DNA of 64,000 nt, taken from Diplonema japonicum (Eukaryota; Euglenozoa; Diplonemea; Diplonemida; Diplonemidae). The translations under genes were made by a program, and so were the position numbers. The notes beneath the pieces are model-generated. The model did not search any database, had not been told where the DNA came from, and saw nothing but the letters and a program-made list of their open reading frames with translations. The stretch covers positions 526,176 to 590,175 of the forward strand of contig OZ025682.1 of the NCBI GenBank assembly GCA_964019335.1. Direction: 5' to 3'. Within the stretch, counting starts at the first letter, position 1, and every line of letters starts with the position of its first letter. This document shows, piece by piece, positions 1 through 10,774 of the stretch.

Positions 1-1
1 C

Positions 2-3000
2 GCGAACTTCGACCACCTTGGAAATGCTGCGCTTGTGATCTTCCAATCTGTCACGCTTGATGGGTGGATCACGCATTCTTACGCCATCGAGGATGGGTGG
101 TCGCCACTGGCCTCCATCTTCTTTGTCATCCTCACGCTTTTCGGGGCATTTTTCGTTGCAAACCTTGTGCTTGCCGTAGTGACAGATGCCCTGTCAAAAT
201 ACACAATGCCGTCTCTAACGGAGTCAGCGTTGGAGAAACACGTGGGTGCCGGCAGCAAGGAGAGCGACGACGCTAGCAACGAGGAAGAGGACGACGACTC
301 TGTGCGGCTGCCTGTTGTGAAAGTGGACAAATACGGTGCGCGTGCTGCGAACATCACCGTTGTGAAGAACAACTGGCAGCACTTCGTGCATGACATCTCG
401 CACCAGGCGGTAGAGGGGCTCAAGAACATCGAGGAGAAGCGCGGGATGGGACGAAAGAGAGCCAGCACCTTCTGCAGGCGCTCTTCCACTGACGTGTCCC
501 ATCTGGTGCCCGACTCTCCCGTTGGGCTGCGACCAAGATCAAGCTCAGCGGTGGTGAAAGGAGATGGGAGATACGTACTCCAGAGACACCACTCTGTCAC
601 AGTGCTTCCCCCGTGTGATGAAAACGAGCTGTTTCCTACCACGGAAGAGGGATGGATGGAGGCAAGGAACACAATGAACTCAAGGTACGCAGCCAGACAA
701 GCAAGACACGCAACCGTCGCCTCTGTGCTAGCTATCATAGCGCAGCAACAAGTGGACAAAACCACGTTCACCAAACCAGTGCTGCCGTCTTTGATACCCA
801 AAAGGAGAAGGGAGTCGGTTATGTCTGGTGGCATGTCATGCAGCAGTACCGTAGTCACGCAGACCACAGTGTCTGAGGACGATGGCGGTGTGGGGCACAA
901 ACTACGGACATTTTGCAGGTCGCGGTATTTCACGCACACCATCACGTGCATCATTATCATCAACGCGCTGGTGATGGCTGTCGAGCACTATGACATGCCG
1001 AATGGACTTGAGAAGGGTCTTGAGACAGCGAACATGGTTATTACGTTTATCTTCTTGGCAGAGACGCTGTTGAAGATCGTGGCCTTTGGAAAGCAGTGGC
1101 CGCGTGACAAGTTCAATTTGTTCGACGCGCTGGTCGTCATAATCAGTTTAGCAGAGTTGGCCTTCTTGGACTCGAATGCGGTGTCCTTGTTCAGAGTGTT
1201 CCGTATGTTCAGAGTGCTGAGATTTCTGAAGCTGGCGAGGAGTTGGAAGGTTCTGCAAAAGATCATCGACATGATCTCCACTTCGCTGTCGTACATGGGG
1301 TACCTCATCTTGCTGATCTTGTTGTTCATTTTCATTTTTGCGGTGCTGGGCAGGTCGCTCTTCTCAGGGCAGACAACTAACCTCGTGTGGTGCAAGTCCC
1401 ACTCGAACGAGACGTCCTGCTTGACAGATGCAACCTGCGAATGGCGCAGCATGGACAACATGACCGACCCTTCTTGCAGAAGCGGCTCTGGGTGGAATAA
1501 AGTTGATAATACCTACCGTGCCAACTTCCATAACCTTGCGCAGGCCATGATTCACGTCTTCCAGATCTTGACAAAGGACAACTGGGCACTCCTGTGTTTC
1601 CGCCTCCAGAAGGAGATCAATCCTGCTGTCGTGCTATACTTCATCGTCATCCTGGTGATGGGCTCGTACCTGCTGTTCAGTATGTTCATTGCCATTCTTC
1701 TTGTGAAGCTGAGCGAGAACAGCGAAGCTGCGGAAAAACGTCGTGAGAAGCGACGCAAGAAGCGGCAGGGCATCGTGGACGACGACGCCTCGCCCTTGCT
1801 GAGCCAGGGCAGCCCGACCTTTACGCAGCCGCAGTCGCCTTCAGACGGGAACTCCCCCACTTTCCCAGTGTCGCCCATGGAGGAGCAAAAGATATCGAGG
1901 AGCGACGTGCTGCTGTACCAAATGGAGAAGCAGCGAGAGAGGAAGGAGCGTCTTGCAAAACGGAAGAAAATGAAGTACGGAGACCGAGCTCGCGAGAGGC
2001 GCGACAGCATGATGTCTGGTGCTGGGTCCGCATCCACGCCGGTGACAAGAACGCGTAGCAACACAACCTTCCGAGCGTTCAAGAAGAAGCTTGGAGACGG
2101 TGTCTCTGATGATGGAATGTCAAGCTGCAGTCACAGGACAAAGGACTCGAAGCTCGAAGCTGGGCTGAAATCTGCGATGAAGGGTACCAGGGCTGCGGGG
2201 GGCCAACAAGTAGCAGTGACGACAAGCAGGAAAGCAAAAGTGCAAGACGCAGTGGAGACAGTGGCGGCTGATGCTAACCTCGACGCCATTGACCTGCTCC
2301 TTCTGGAGGCAGGTGTGGACGAGTGTTTTGCAGAAGATGAGGAAGACTCGGAGGAAGAGTGGGAAGAGCTCGAAGGGAATTCATTTTTCATATTTGCCCC
2401 CACAAACCGCATCAGATTGTGGTTCACGAACATCGTGTTAGGACGCTTCTTCGAGGTCACCATCAGCTACTTGATCATCGCGAACTGTGCTGTGATTGCC
2501 ATCAACGACAACGCGTTGCAAAATGATCCTGACGCTATCAACGTGGCCCGCATCATCGACTGGTGCTTCACAGCTGTCTTCTCTTTGGAGATATTCTGCA
2601 GGAGCCTTGTACACGGCGCAATCATAGGCGAGCACTCGTACTTGCAAAGGCATCGGTGGAACAAAGTCGACTTTGCCATCGTTGCCGTGTCGCTGCTTGC
2701 GATTCCCATTGAAGCGCAGGCAAGGGCTACGAACGCTGCGCATCAAGTGCAGGTCAACACCATCACAAGACTCGCGAAGGCGTTCCGTGCCTTCAGACCA
2801 CTGCGCATCCTAGTACGAACAAAGAGAATGAAGGTCGTGGTGGGCGCGTTTGTAAACACCATCCCTGCTGTCTTCAACGTCATGGCGGTGGCTTTTGTCT
2901 TGTACTTCATCTTCGGCATCGCTGGTGTGCAGATGATGCAGGGTGCTTTCCGTAGGTGCTCTGACGGGTCAGACAGATCGCGTGCAGAGTGCGTGGGGCA

Positions 3001-5770
3001 GTGGAATGCCACGTTGCTGGATCAGGTGTACATGAATGAGTCCGAATTACAGGATGGGTACAGAATGCTGAACAGGGAGTGGATCAATCCTGTGGGGACG
3101 AGCTTCGACGATCTCGGGAGCAGTTGGGTAACGCTTCTCCAGGTGGCCGCGCTGTCTGGGTGGATGGACATCATGTACGCTGCAGTCGACTCCAACTCGG
3201 TTATCAACGAACGGCCCGTCAGGGATAACAGACCGGTGCTGGCCCTCTTCTTCGTTGCGTGGATCTTCGCAGGAGCTTTCTTCGTTATGAACATTTTCAC
3301 TGGTGTTGTTGTTGATCACTTTTCAAGGCAAAAGCTGCAGCTGGACGGGTCCATCTGGCTGACCAATCAGCAAGAACAGTCTTTACGCGTAAAGAAGATC
3401 ATCATGAACTCACACGCGAAGAAGAAGCGTGCTCTGTCTCACAGTTCCACCGCTTTAAACAAAGCGTGCTATGCTGTGGTTACGCATCCCTACTTCCCGC
3501 GATTTATTTTAGGCTGCGTTCTGGTAAACGTGCTGCTGATGGCGACCATCCACGATGGCATGGATGACACTTTCGAGAAGGTGCAGACATGGGGCAACAC
3601 TGCCTTCACCATCATCTTCACGATTGAGATGCTTCTGGAGATGGGGGTTAACGGTCCGCGCTACTACCTGAACTTCAAATGGTTCCGCCTTGATTTCTTC
3701 ATTGTCTGCGTCTCGTGGATCGAGCTCCTGATAGCGTTGCTATTCACGGGCGGCAATGCGGCGGCAACCATTCAGCTCCTCAGGCTTGGCAGGGCGTTCA
3801 GACTCCTGCGGCATTTCAAAGGCCTGCGGAAGTTGTTGATGACTCTGTACTACTCCATCCCTGCCTTTTACAACATCACGTCTTTGTTGCTGTTGATGTT
3901 CTTCATATTTTCTGTACTAGGCATGGCGCTCTTTGAAGACGTCCGTACGACGGACTCGGAAGAGCTGTACCCTGTGTTGTTGTCGGATAAAGCAAACTTT
4001 AGGAACTTCCCTCGTTCCATGCTTACTCTGTACCGTGTGGCCACAATGGATAGCTGGGTGCGAGTGGTGGCAGGGTGCAAGGTTCAGGAGCCGTACTGCT
4101 CCAACAGCGAAGGCACCTGCGGCAGCGACCTAGCAGCATCTATCTTCTTCTCGACGTTTATGCTGTGTGTGGGATTCGTGATGATGAACCTGTTCATCGC
4201 TATCATTTTGGAAAACTTCCGCGAGTCCGTCCTGCTTCCCGAGGACCTCACCAAGAAGATGGAGCACGTGGTCATGTTCCGCGAGATGTGGGCAACGTAC
4301 GACCCGCAGGGGATGCAGTTCATCCCTGCCAATAAATTTGTCCCGCTGTTGCACCAGCTGATGCCTCCTATTGGTTTAGTAGGTAGGTCGCAGTGCGACA
4401 TTCTGCCCGCGGTGAAACAGCTGGACTTCCCCATCACGTGGCCGGAGCAGGAGGTGCTGTTTGTGGATGCCATCGACGCTATCGGCGAGACAGTTTTCGA
4501 TATCAAGCTAGTGGACTCCGTTGCCACAAGGAAGTATTTGAAAACAACGAATAGAATGCAACTCTATCAGTTTGGGTGGACCATTGCGCACTGGTACGCG
4601 TGCTCCGTGATCCAAACAACGTGGAGGAGCTACAGGCTGGGTTTGCGCCTCACAGGAGCGCATGTGTTCGAGCCGCCTCCAGAGGACGAGCTGTACGCCA
4701 CTGTAGCCGCTGCCGTGAGGAAAAGACGACGTGACAACAGCAGGATAAGGCGCAAGACCCCTTACCCTGGCGAAGACGCTGTTGTCGCGAAGAACGAGCC
4801 TGTTGTGAAGGTGAAGCGTGACCACGTGATGATCAGGAAGACGTCGGTCAACAGCACACCCGGGAGCTTCGTGTCGAGCTACCTCTCCGTGCACCCCGAG
4901 TGCAAGAAGCCAGTTTTTTCGACTCCTGACTTGACGAAGAGGTCCACACCTATTGATCGGAACCTACTGGCACCGGCACCACCCGACTCGCCAAAGCGGC
5001 TTTTGTCGACGGAGAACCTGAACCTGTCGCTGTACAACTTGCAAAAGCTACCGACGCTGCCTATGCTGGAGTCGCAGCAAAATATCCAGAACGCGACAAG
5101 GCTGTCGTTGACGACAACGGAGTCCGACGAGAGTCAGGTGATGGAGTACAAAGGCAGCTTCACACTGTACTATGTGAACAAGCAGGACATCATAGCTTTG
5201 CATGTCGCAGTGCTGGCGGCGGGTGTGTGCTGTGTGGCGAAGATTAATCCGCTGTGGAGTCCGAAGAAGCTGTCTGTCTTGCAGTCGAGTGCGCTGGCGA
5301 GCTTAGGGTCGCCGCCGCTGATGACGAAGGGCAGTTTCACGTCTGTGACCACGTTGGGCTCCCCGTTATATGGAGCAGGGCCATATGCGGCAGCGCTGCC
5401 TGCTCCGAGCTTAGGGACTACAGTTGCGTCCCCGTTGCTAGACAGGGACAAGTCTATCCTGGGGCAGTTCCCCTCTGGGCAGTTCTCTACGCCATCAACG
5501 TCCTTAGGGCACTTCTCTTCCCCATCGACGTCGATATCTTTACTGCCGTTTGCACGCAGCGTTTCGTCTACAACCCCTGCTCTGCAGCCATCACCGTTGC
5601 ATCCCTCAGGCGGGCTGGGCAGGACAGACCCTCACGACCTCCTTAGAAGGGCAACAAGCATGAGAGACCCTCCGCGTCCCCCTCTCCCTGGTAGTGTCAA
5701 CCCACTCCTCAGTGGGAACGCGCGCAACCGTGTGTCTCCCCCTAAGAGGAAAAAATCCGTGTTGCTGTGA
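2..5770 (+). CDS. Four-domain voltage-gated cation channel (Cav/Nav-like), 5' end outside window
   Basis: One uninterrupted frame enters from the left edge and stops at 5768-5770 (about 1,920 residues seen). It begins in the domain I pore helix (FQSVTLDGW) and S6, then has complete repeats II, III and IV. S4 voltage sensors with Arg/Lys every third residue lie near 1190-1246, 2789-2815 and 3785-3821. After repeat IV comes an EF-hand-like region and an IQ motif (IQTTWRSYRLGLR, near 4610-4650) that would bind calmodulin, then a long Ser/Pro-rich tail. The four selectivity-filter residues read D (59-61), D (1577-1579), S (3155-3157) and D (4049-4051), instead of EEEE (Ca) or DEKA (Na). Domain III (LSGWMDIMYAAVDS) otherwise closely resembles animal Nav/Cav channels. 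Ion preference cannot be read from this. The family makes depolarising Ca or Na currents in plasma or flagellar membrane. Confidence 0.93.
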   Translation, partial: ANFDHLGNAALVIFQSVTLDGWITHSYAIEDGWSPLASIFFVILTLFGAFFVANLVLAVVTDALSKYTMPSLTESALEKHVGAGSKESDDASNEEEDDDSVRLPVVKVDKYGARAANITVVKNNWQHFVHDISHQAVEGLKNIEEKRGMGRKRASTFCRRSSTDVSHLVPDSPVGLRPRSSSAVVKGDGRYVLQRHHSVTVLPPCDENELFPTTEEGWMEARNTMNSRYAARQARHATVASVLAIIAQQQVDKTTFTKPVLPSLIPKRRRESVMSGGMSCSSTVVTQTTVSEDDGGVGHKLRTFCRSRYFTHTITCIIIINALVMAVEHYDMPNGLEKGLETANMVITFIFLAETLLKIVAFGKQWPRDKFNLFDALVVIISLAELAFLDSNAVSLFRVFRMFRVLRFLKLARSWKVLQKIIDMISTSLSYMGYLILLILLFIFIFAVLGRSLFSGQTTNLVWCKSHSNETSCLTDATCEWRSMDNMTDPSCRSGSGWNKVDNTYRANFHNLAQAMIHVFQILTKDNWALLCFRLQKEINPAVVLYFIVILVMGSYLLFSMFIAILLVKLSENSEAAEKRREKRRKKRQGIVDDDASPLLSQGSPTFTQPQSPSDGNSPTFPVSPMEEQKISRSDVLLYQMEKQRERKERLAKRKKMKYGDRARERRDSMMSGAGSASTPVTRTRSNTTFRAFKKKLGDGVSDDGMSSCSHRTKDSKLEAGLKSAMKGTRAAGGQQVAVTTSRKAKVQDAVETVAADANLDAIDLLLLEAGVDECFAEDEEDSEEEWEELEGNSFFIFAPTNRIRLWFTNIVLGRFFEVTISYLIIANCAVIAINDNALQNDPDAINVARIIDWCFTAVFSLEIFCRSLVHGAIIGEHSYLQRHRWNKVDFAIVAVSLLAIPIEAQARATNAAHQVQVNTITRLAKAFRAFRPLRILVRTKRMKVVVGAFVNTIPAVFNVMAVAFVLYFIFGIAGVQMMQGAFRRCSDGSDRSRAECVGQWNATLLDQVYMNESELQDGYRMLNREWINPVGTSFDDLGSSWVTLLQVAALSGWMDIMYAAVDSNSVINERPVRDNRPVLALFFVAWIFAGAFFVMNIFTGVVVDHFSRQKLQLDGSIWLTNQQEQSLRVKKIIMNSHAKKKRALSHSSTALNKACYAVVTHPYFPRFILGCVLVNVLLMATIHDGMDDTFEKVQTWGNTAFTIIFTIEMLLEMGVNGPRYYLNFKWFRLDFFIVCVSWIELLIALLFTGGNAAATIQLLRLGRAFRLLRHFKGLRKLLMTLYYSIPAFYNITSLLLLMFFIFSVLGMALFEDVRTTDSEELYPVLLSDKANFRNFPRSMLTLYRVATMDSWVRVVAGCKVQEPYCSNSEGTCGSDLAASIFFSTFMLCVGFVMMNLFIAIILENFRESVLLPEDLTKKMEHVVMFREMWATYDPQGMQFIPANKFVPLLHQLMPPIGLVGRSQCDILPAVKQLDFPITWPEQEVLFVDAIDAIGETVFDIKLVDSVATRKYLKTTNRMQLYQFGWTIAHWYACSVIQTTWRSYRLGLRLTGAHVFEPPPEDELYATVAAAVRKRRRDNSRIRRKTPYPGEDAVVAKNEPVVKVKRDHVMIRKTSVNSTPGSFVSSYLSVHPECKKPVFSTPDLTKRSTPIDRNLLAPAPPDSPKRLLSTENLNLSLYNLQKLPTLPMLESQQNIQNATRLSLTTTESDESQVMEYKGSFTLYYVNKQDIIALHVAVLAAGVCCVAKINPLWSPKKLSVLQSSALASLGSPPLMTKGSFTSVTTLGSPLYGAGPYAAALPAPSLGTTVASPLLDRDKSILGQFPSGQFSTPSTSLGHFSSPSTSISLLPFARSVSSTTPALQPSPLHPSGGLGRTDPHDLLRRATSMRDPPRPPLPGSVNPLLSGNARNRVSPPKRKKSVLL

Positions 5771-6589
5771 ATACAAAAAAAAAAAAAAAAAAAGAAAAAA
5801 GTTCCTAGCTGCTTATTTTTTTCTTCGGCTAATAGAGCCCTTTGGGGCATCCGAACACATCTCCGTCCTGTTGGGTAGTCCATTATTAGGAATTTTGGAA
5901 AATTTTTAAGAAAATATAAAAAGAGAAATGAAATCAGCGATGGGTCGGAGAAATAATAAAAAAAAAAAAACAAAAAGAAACCAAAAAAAAAAATGAAAAA
6001 CGTATGAAATGAATAGAAATACGGAGGGGAAAAAAGGGGGTGTGTGAAAAAAAAACTAAAGAAAAAATGAATAAATTTAACTGCGACTGCAACATTATTT
6101 GTTTTTTTTTTTCCTTATTTCTTTTTTTTTTTGTCTATTACTATTATCAAGGGCTCTGCTGCGTTTTAGAATTTAATGAGTTCTGGTGTGCTTCTTTCTT
6201 TCCCCCCGTTTTTTTTTTTTTTTTTTTCGCACCAAGGGGGGTGCCACATTTTCATTTCGAAGTTGAAAACTAGGATTGTGAAAATGCACGCATTAGTATC
6301 TTGGTGGTTACTGTGAATGTGAAAAAAGAAAAATGTCAGTATTTGCACTTTTTTTTTTTCATTTCACTGTTTTACATTATTTATTAATACTTTTTTTTTT
6401 TGAATCAGAAATCAACATAATAACAGTTTACCAAATGAGGAAAATTGAGGAAACAATGTGACAACCCAAAAGCTCAAAAATGAGAATTCTCCTCCTCCTC
6501 TGTTTTTTTTTTTTTTTTTTGCCTAGGTTTTTTGACAAGCAGAAGGGGGTCACCTTACCTGCGCAAACACAACAAATCGCCAACTCTTT

Positions 6590-6628
<39 letters not shown>

Positions 6629-7141
6629 TCAGTTCAGTGAGAACCACAAGAAATCTATTGACGGCAAAGACCTGTCCTATATTTTAAAAAATCTGTTCAT
6701 ACTCTTCTTATTTTCGCCCTCATTTTGACACAAAACAAGAATACAAAGAGAAGAAAAAAAAAGAAACGAAAAGACACACAAACGAGTAAACCTTTGGGGT
6801 GTCATTCCGTGCTAATCTACTTGTGGCTGTCAGCGGGAAAAAGAAAGAGAAATAACGAAAGGGAAGGGAAAAAAAAAAAGAAAAAAGGGTGTTCACCCAT
6901 ATGCAGTGTTTTTTGTTCAACCTTCGTATCGTCGTCATCGATTCAGTGACCCGCCAGTCTCTACAGGTTGTGTGGGCAAAGCTGAATGTGTTTCCCATAA
7001 TTTTTTTTTAAGCGGTCCCTTTCCCCTTATGGTCTGTTATCTGTTTTTTCTTTTCCACCTTTTTTGTTCTTTCTTCAATACTCAACACCACTATACTGCA
7101 TGACAGGACTACCTCAATAACTTAACACAACTTCTGACACC
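5771..7141. other. Homopolymer-rich spacer without a gene
   Basis: No supportable ORF on either strand. The stretch holds dozens of A and T runs of 8-27 bases; the longest T run is near 6596-6626. A pyrimidine-rich tract ends in an AG at 7105-7106, 36 bases before the next start codon, and is a plausible trans-splice acceptor for the following gene. Confidence 0.6.
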
Positions 7142-8188
7142 ATGCACGCAATCCCCATCGCAATTGTTGGCGTGGCCACGATGATGGCTGCCTCCATGGC
7201 AGGTGCTGCTAATCTGGAAGCAGGCACGTGCTGCCCCGACTGGGCGAAGTGCGGCGGCAAGAACTGGACAGGCTGCGACACATGTTGCAACTCCCGTTTT
7301 TTCTGCAACGCTTCCGACCCGCCTTACTACAGCGAGTGCGTCCCGAAGCCTCTTGTGCCCTTCCCCCCTGCCCCTGCTAGCGAGTGGTGCGGTCCTCAAG
7401 GCAAGACCCTCAACAAGGCAAAGCTAGCGGCGCAGGGAGTCGTCTCCAGTGAGGAGATCGCACAGATCTGGTCCGCTGCGACGAAGAACCTGACCCTTGG
7501 CTTTGCCCCCGGGGGTCCTGGGACATGCGTGCAGGCGGTCAGCATCGCGCTTGGGGAGTGCGGCCACCCGTCGCAGTCGAACTGGAAGCTCACCAGCGAC
7601 CCTGTGTGCTCCTTCGACGCATCCGGTGCAGGTGGCATCTGGCAAGTCACGTCGCAGGACAGCAGCGACACGACACTCGCCGGGTGCTCCGACGGCACGG
7701 ACCCTTGTTGCAACGCTAGGCTGGCCTACGCCCATGCCTACAACCAGGGCGGTGCCACCGTCCTCCCCGAAGGTTACTGCTCCAGCCAGTCAGACTGCTC
7801 ACAACTGTACAGCGACTGCGGTGGGAAGACAGGCAAGCCATGGAACAACAGAAGCGTCGACCTGAAGGTGAAGGTTGCCGGTGCCACCATCCCATCCTGC
7901 AGCTACAAGACCAACCCCTGGTACCCCGATGGTGGTGTGGGGCTTGCTAATGTGACTGTGGACCAGGAGCCGTGCTACTGGGGGCCCTTCAGCGTCGCTG
8001 CTGGGGGTGTTGGCAAGGAGTTCTTCCCTGGCTTCTACGGGTGGGGTGGGTTCTTCCAGCACTACCTGAACTCCAAGGCCGGGATGTGCGACTACTCCCC
8101 GCAGTGCGTCACACAGTGCGACCCTGCGAAGTACACTGACTACCCCTCTTACATCGACCTCGCTCTTGGTGCTTGCGGCAAGATGTAG
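7142..8188 (+). CDS. Secreted CBM1-like plus lysozyme-like protein
   Basis: 348 residues, no intron. Residues 1-23 are a hydrophobic signal peptide ending near AGAAN. Residues ~30-65 fit a fungal-type family 1 carbohydrate-binding module: WAKCGGKNWTG, then spaced Cys pairs, then YYSECVP. A Pro-rich linker (PFPPAPAS) follows. The rest has the outline of a lysozyme/transglycosylase fold: a helix with a central Glu (ALGECGHPSQSNW) and the GGIWQVTSQ motif, which in goose-type and SLT enzymes frames the catalytic site. Many further Cys suggest disulfides and an extracellular role. The CBM1 call is from the Cys/aromatic spacing; the lysozyme call is weaker and rests on two motifs. Likely role (inference): digestion of bacterial or other wall polymers outside the cell or in the phagosome. 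Third codon positions are very GC-rich, as in the GRP94 genes, suggesting high expression. Confidence 0.72.
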   Translation: MHAIPIAIVGVATMMAASMAGAANLEAGTCCPDWAKCGGKNWTGCDTCCNSRFFCNASDPPYYSECVPKPLVPFPPAPASEWCGPQGKTLNKAKLAAQGVVSSEEIAQIWSAATKNLTLGFAPGGPGTCVQAVSIALGECGHPSQSNWKLTSDPVCSFDASGAGGIWQVTSQDSSDTTLAGCSDGTDPCCNARLAYAHAYNQGGATVLPEGYCSSQSDCSQLYSDCGGKTGKPWNNRSVDLKVKVAGATIPSCSYKTNPWYPDGGVGLANVTVDQEPCYWGPFSVAAGGVGKEFFPGFYGWGGFFQHYLNSKAGMCDYSPQCVTQCDPAKYTDYPSYIDLALGACGKM

Positions 8189-8529
8189 GCAGCAGAGATC
8201 GTGAAACATCTTTCCCTTTATTTGTGCGTATCTACCCACCCCCGTCCCATCCTTGTTAAAAGAAGACAGCGTTTGTATTCTGCTGCATTCTTTTTTTTTT
8301 TTTTTTTGGTGGTCGTTGCTAAAACTTCCCCTCAAGGATATTTTTTGCTTTTTTGCTTCTTGGCTCTTTCAGTACTGCCACTTTTATTCTCCATTCATGT
8401 GCTTTCTTGGTAAATTGTTAACTGGTTTTCCCTTTTTTTTTCTTTCTCCCTCCCTCTTTTTTTATTGAAGTATATTTTACATTTATGCATGTGTTTCTAA
8501 GTGCTATCCCTCAACTTGTCCTCAGGAAC
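8189..8529. other. Spacer with T-rich tracts
   Basis: Contains a 17-base T run near 8290 and a pyrimidine tract ending at the AG at 8524-8525. That AG lies just before the ATG at 8530 and decides the start of the next gene: the upstream in-frame ATG at 8485 would fall before the acceptor. Confidence 0.5.
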
Positions 8530-9929
8530 ATGGATACTCTTCAGACGAAAGAGCAGCATAACGGCATGCCCGAAGACACACACAATCTGGTGTATTGGAT
8601 CTTATGGGTGACAGGGGTGGGGGTGCTGTTCCCTTGGAATGCCTTCATTACGGCGCCAGACTACTTCACGAAGTTCCATGAGTTTGTGGACAGCAGCTAC
8701 GAGCTGAGCGACACGGAGAGCAAGATGTGGGACAACATCCTCACATACTTCACAGTCGCCTTCTCCGTGCTGAACCTTGTGGGACAGGCTTTGGTTGTGT
8801 ACTTCGGTGGGAGGATCACGATCAGCGAACGTGTGCTGTACTCCGTGAACGCGATGTTTATCATAATGCTGCTTGTGCCTGCCATCTCCTACATCTCCAT
8901 GAAGCCCGTTGTCGCCTTCAGCTTGCTTGTCACCGCCTCAGGCCTCTGCGGTTTCGCTACTGCTTTCTACCAGTCAACCTCCTTCGGCATCGGTGCCATG
9001 TTCCCCTCGGAGTTCACACAGTCCGTCATGGTGGGCAACAGCTGCTCGGGCATCGCTGTGACTGTACTCCGCATCATCACAAAGGCTACCAAGGGCAACC
9101 TTAGGCTCACGGGTGGTATCTACTTTTACTTGGCGACGGCTTGGTTGCTCTTCGGCATTGCCTGCTTCCTTGTTTTGAGGAAGCTCCGTTTTGCGCAAAA
9201 GCACATCAACGAATTCATCGGCTATTCGAGGCTGCCCCTCGACGACGAGAGCGCCACCAGTGGGAAGGTGTCCACCAGCTCTTCCTCCTCACACCTGAGT
9301 CATGACGTCGTGAGCTGCAAGTCAGCACTGCTCAACCCTGAGCCGGGCCCTGTGCAGATGGGTTCCATTTCGAGCATTTTCAAGACCATCGCACCAATGG
9401 GCTTCACGGTGTGGCTGGCCTTGTTCGTGTCAATCAGTGTGTTCCCGGGTGTGACAGCGAAGATTCCCTCCTCGCTGTCCGACGGTTGGTTCACTGTGTG
9501 GTTGGTGCTGACGTACAACGTAGGCGACAGCTTGGGGCGTATCGGGCCTAAGTTCTACAAGCTCCCACCCAAGCCGCTTGTGGTGATGGGGATCCTCCGT
9601 CTGGGCTTCATCCCGCTGTTTATCTTCTGCGTGGACCCTCTCTACATCAACAACGAGGCGGCTGCAGTGGTCATCTGTGCGTGCATGTCCATGAGCAACG
9701 GGTACGTGGCGGGCATGTCCATGATGTACGGGCCGGGGCACCCTGACCTGCGCCCAGAGGTATGCTTTTGATGTTTGTGACATTTTCTTCAATTCACATT
9801 TAGGAGCGCGAGACGGCAGGCATCATAATGTCGTTCATGCTGCTGTTCGGGATCACCTGTGGTTCCTTCACTGGGCTGCTCATCTGCAACTACCTCCCTG
9901 ACACGGACAGCGGGAGCGGCAGTACGTAG
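8530..9929 (+). CDS. Equilibrative nucleoside transporter (ENT/SLC29)
   Basis: Exons 8530-9759 and 9804-9929; the 44-nt intron has a GTATGC donor and TTTAG acceptor. 451 residues. About eleven hydrophobic helices span the protein. The first carries the ENT signature GVLFPWNAFIT, and helix 4-5 (GLCGFATAFYQSTSFGIGA) and the NSCSGIAVTVLRIITKAT stretch match the family. The large loop at residues ~225-290 is Ser-rich and hydrophilic, as in protozoan ENTs. The short last exon supplies the final helix (IIMSFMLLFGITCGSFTG). ENTs move nucleosides or nucleobases across the plasma membrane; substrate range cannot be told. Start chosen at the ATG five bases after an AG acceptor. Confidence 0.92.
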
Positions 9930-10774
9930 GCTGCCTCTCAACAGAATTTAGTTCTGAAATGGAAGACATCTTCCACATGCTGCTGCAGCTGCCTGTTGGA
10001 CGAGACTTGTTTTTTTAAAAAAAAGAAAAGTTTTTTTTTTTCCCTCTAAACATTGTCTGCCAATGGGCACCGTGCCGGGGGCACAGACGATACAGACAGC
10101 GGGGTGTGCCCTAAAGGGCTCACTATCCCGTTGAGAAGAGCAGTTCTTACGCATTTTTTTTTCCTTTTGATAAAACGATGTTTTTCTTTTTCTTCTTTTT
10201 TTTTCCTTTCTTCCGCATTTCCCTCCGATCAATGGAAATGGAAGGGCTCGGCGGCCAGTTAGTATTGTGTATACCTTGCTGTGTATATGCTTGCTCCATC
10301 CAAGGGCTCTGATCTCCTTAATTTCATTCTCTTTATTTTTTTTCGCTGATGCAACGCATTTTTAAATTTCCCTCCCTTACCCCCTCCCTGCACACACACA
10401 AAAAACTAAAAAAAAGAAAAAGGAAAAGAAAAAGAAAAAAAAGGGACGTTCTTCTTCATGCGGTGCGCTTGAAGAGCACGTTTTCATCGCTGAGGGATAC
10501 TGGGCCTTTGCCTCTATGTCCCTTAGATCGCTCAATTTCGTGCATTTTTTTTTCCTTTCCCCCAGTAATGAGTCTCTTTCCTTGGGGGGTTTGAACGGCC
10601 TGGAGATCGTGCGACAGTGATAGCTTTGTGAGTATCAAGATATAGGCCGCCTCGGGGGAACACCTCTCATTCTTTATTCTTGCATGTCAAAAACCTTTTT
10701 CTTTTGCATTCTTCTCTTTTTTCCCCCCCCCCCCTTCATTGTAGCAACACCACCGCCACAGGGGGGCAGCAAGT
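9930..10774. other. Spacer with A/T runs
   Basis: No supportable ORF. It holds repeated T and A runs and a Lys-codon-like AAAAG stretch near 10410-10442. The last 20 bases (accgccac, then gggggcagcaagt) recur before the second copy of the next gene, marking the left border of a tandem duplication. Confidence 0.5.

Noticed and set aside
79-963. Long minus-strand ORF within the channel gene
   Set aside because: Shadow of the well-supported + strand channel; Ser/Leu-rich translation with no family resemblance.
6480-6998. Short Phe/Lys-rich ORFs in the 5.8-7.1 kb spacer
   Set aside because: Made of T and A runs; no conserved motif, and the two strands are equally open.
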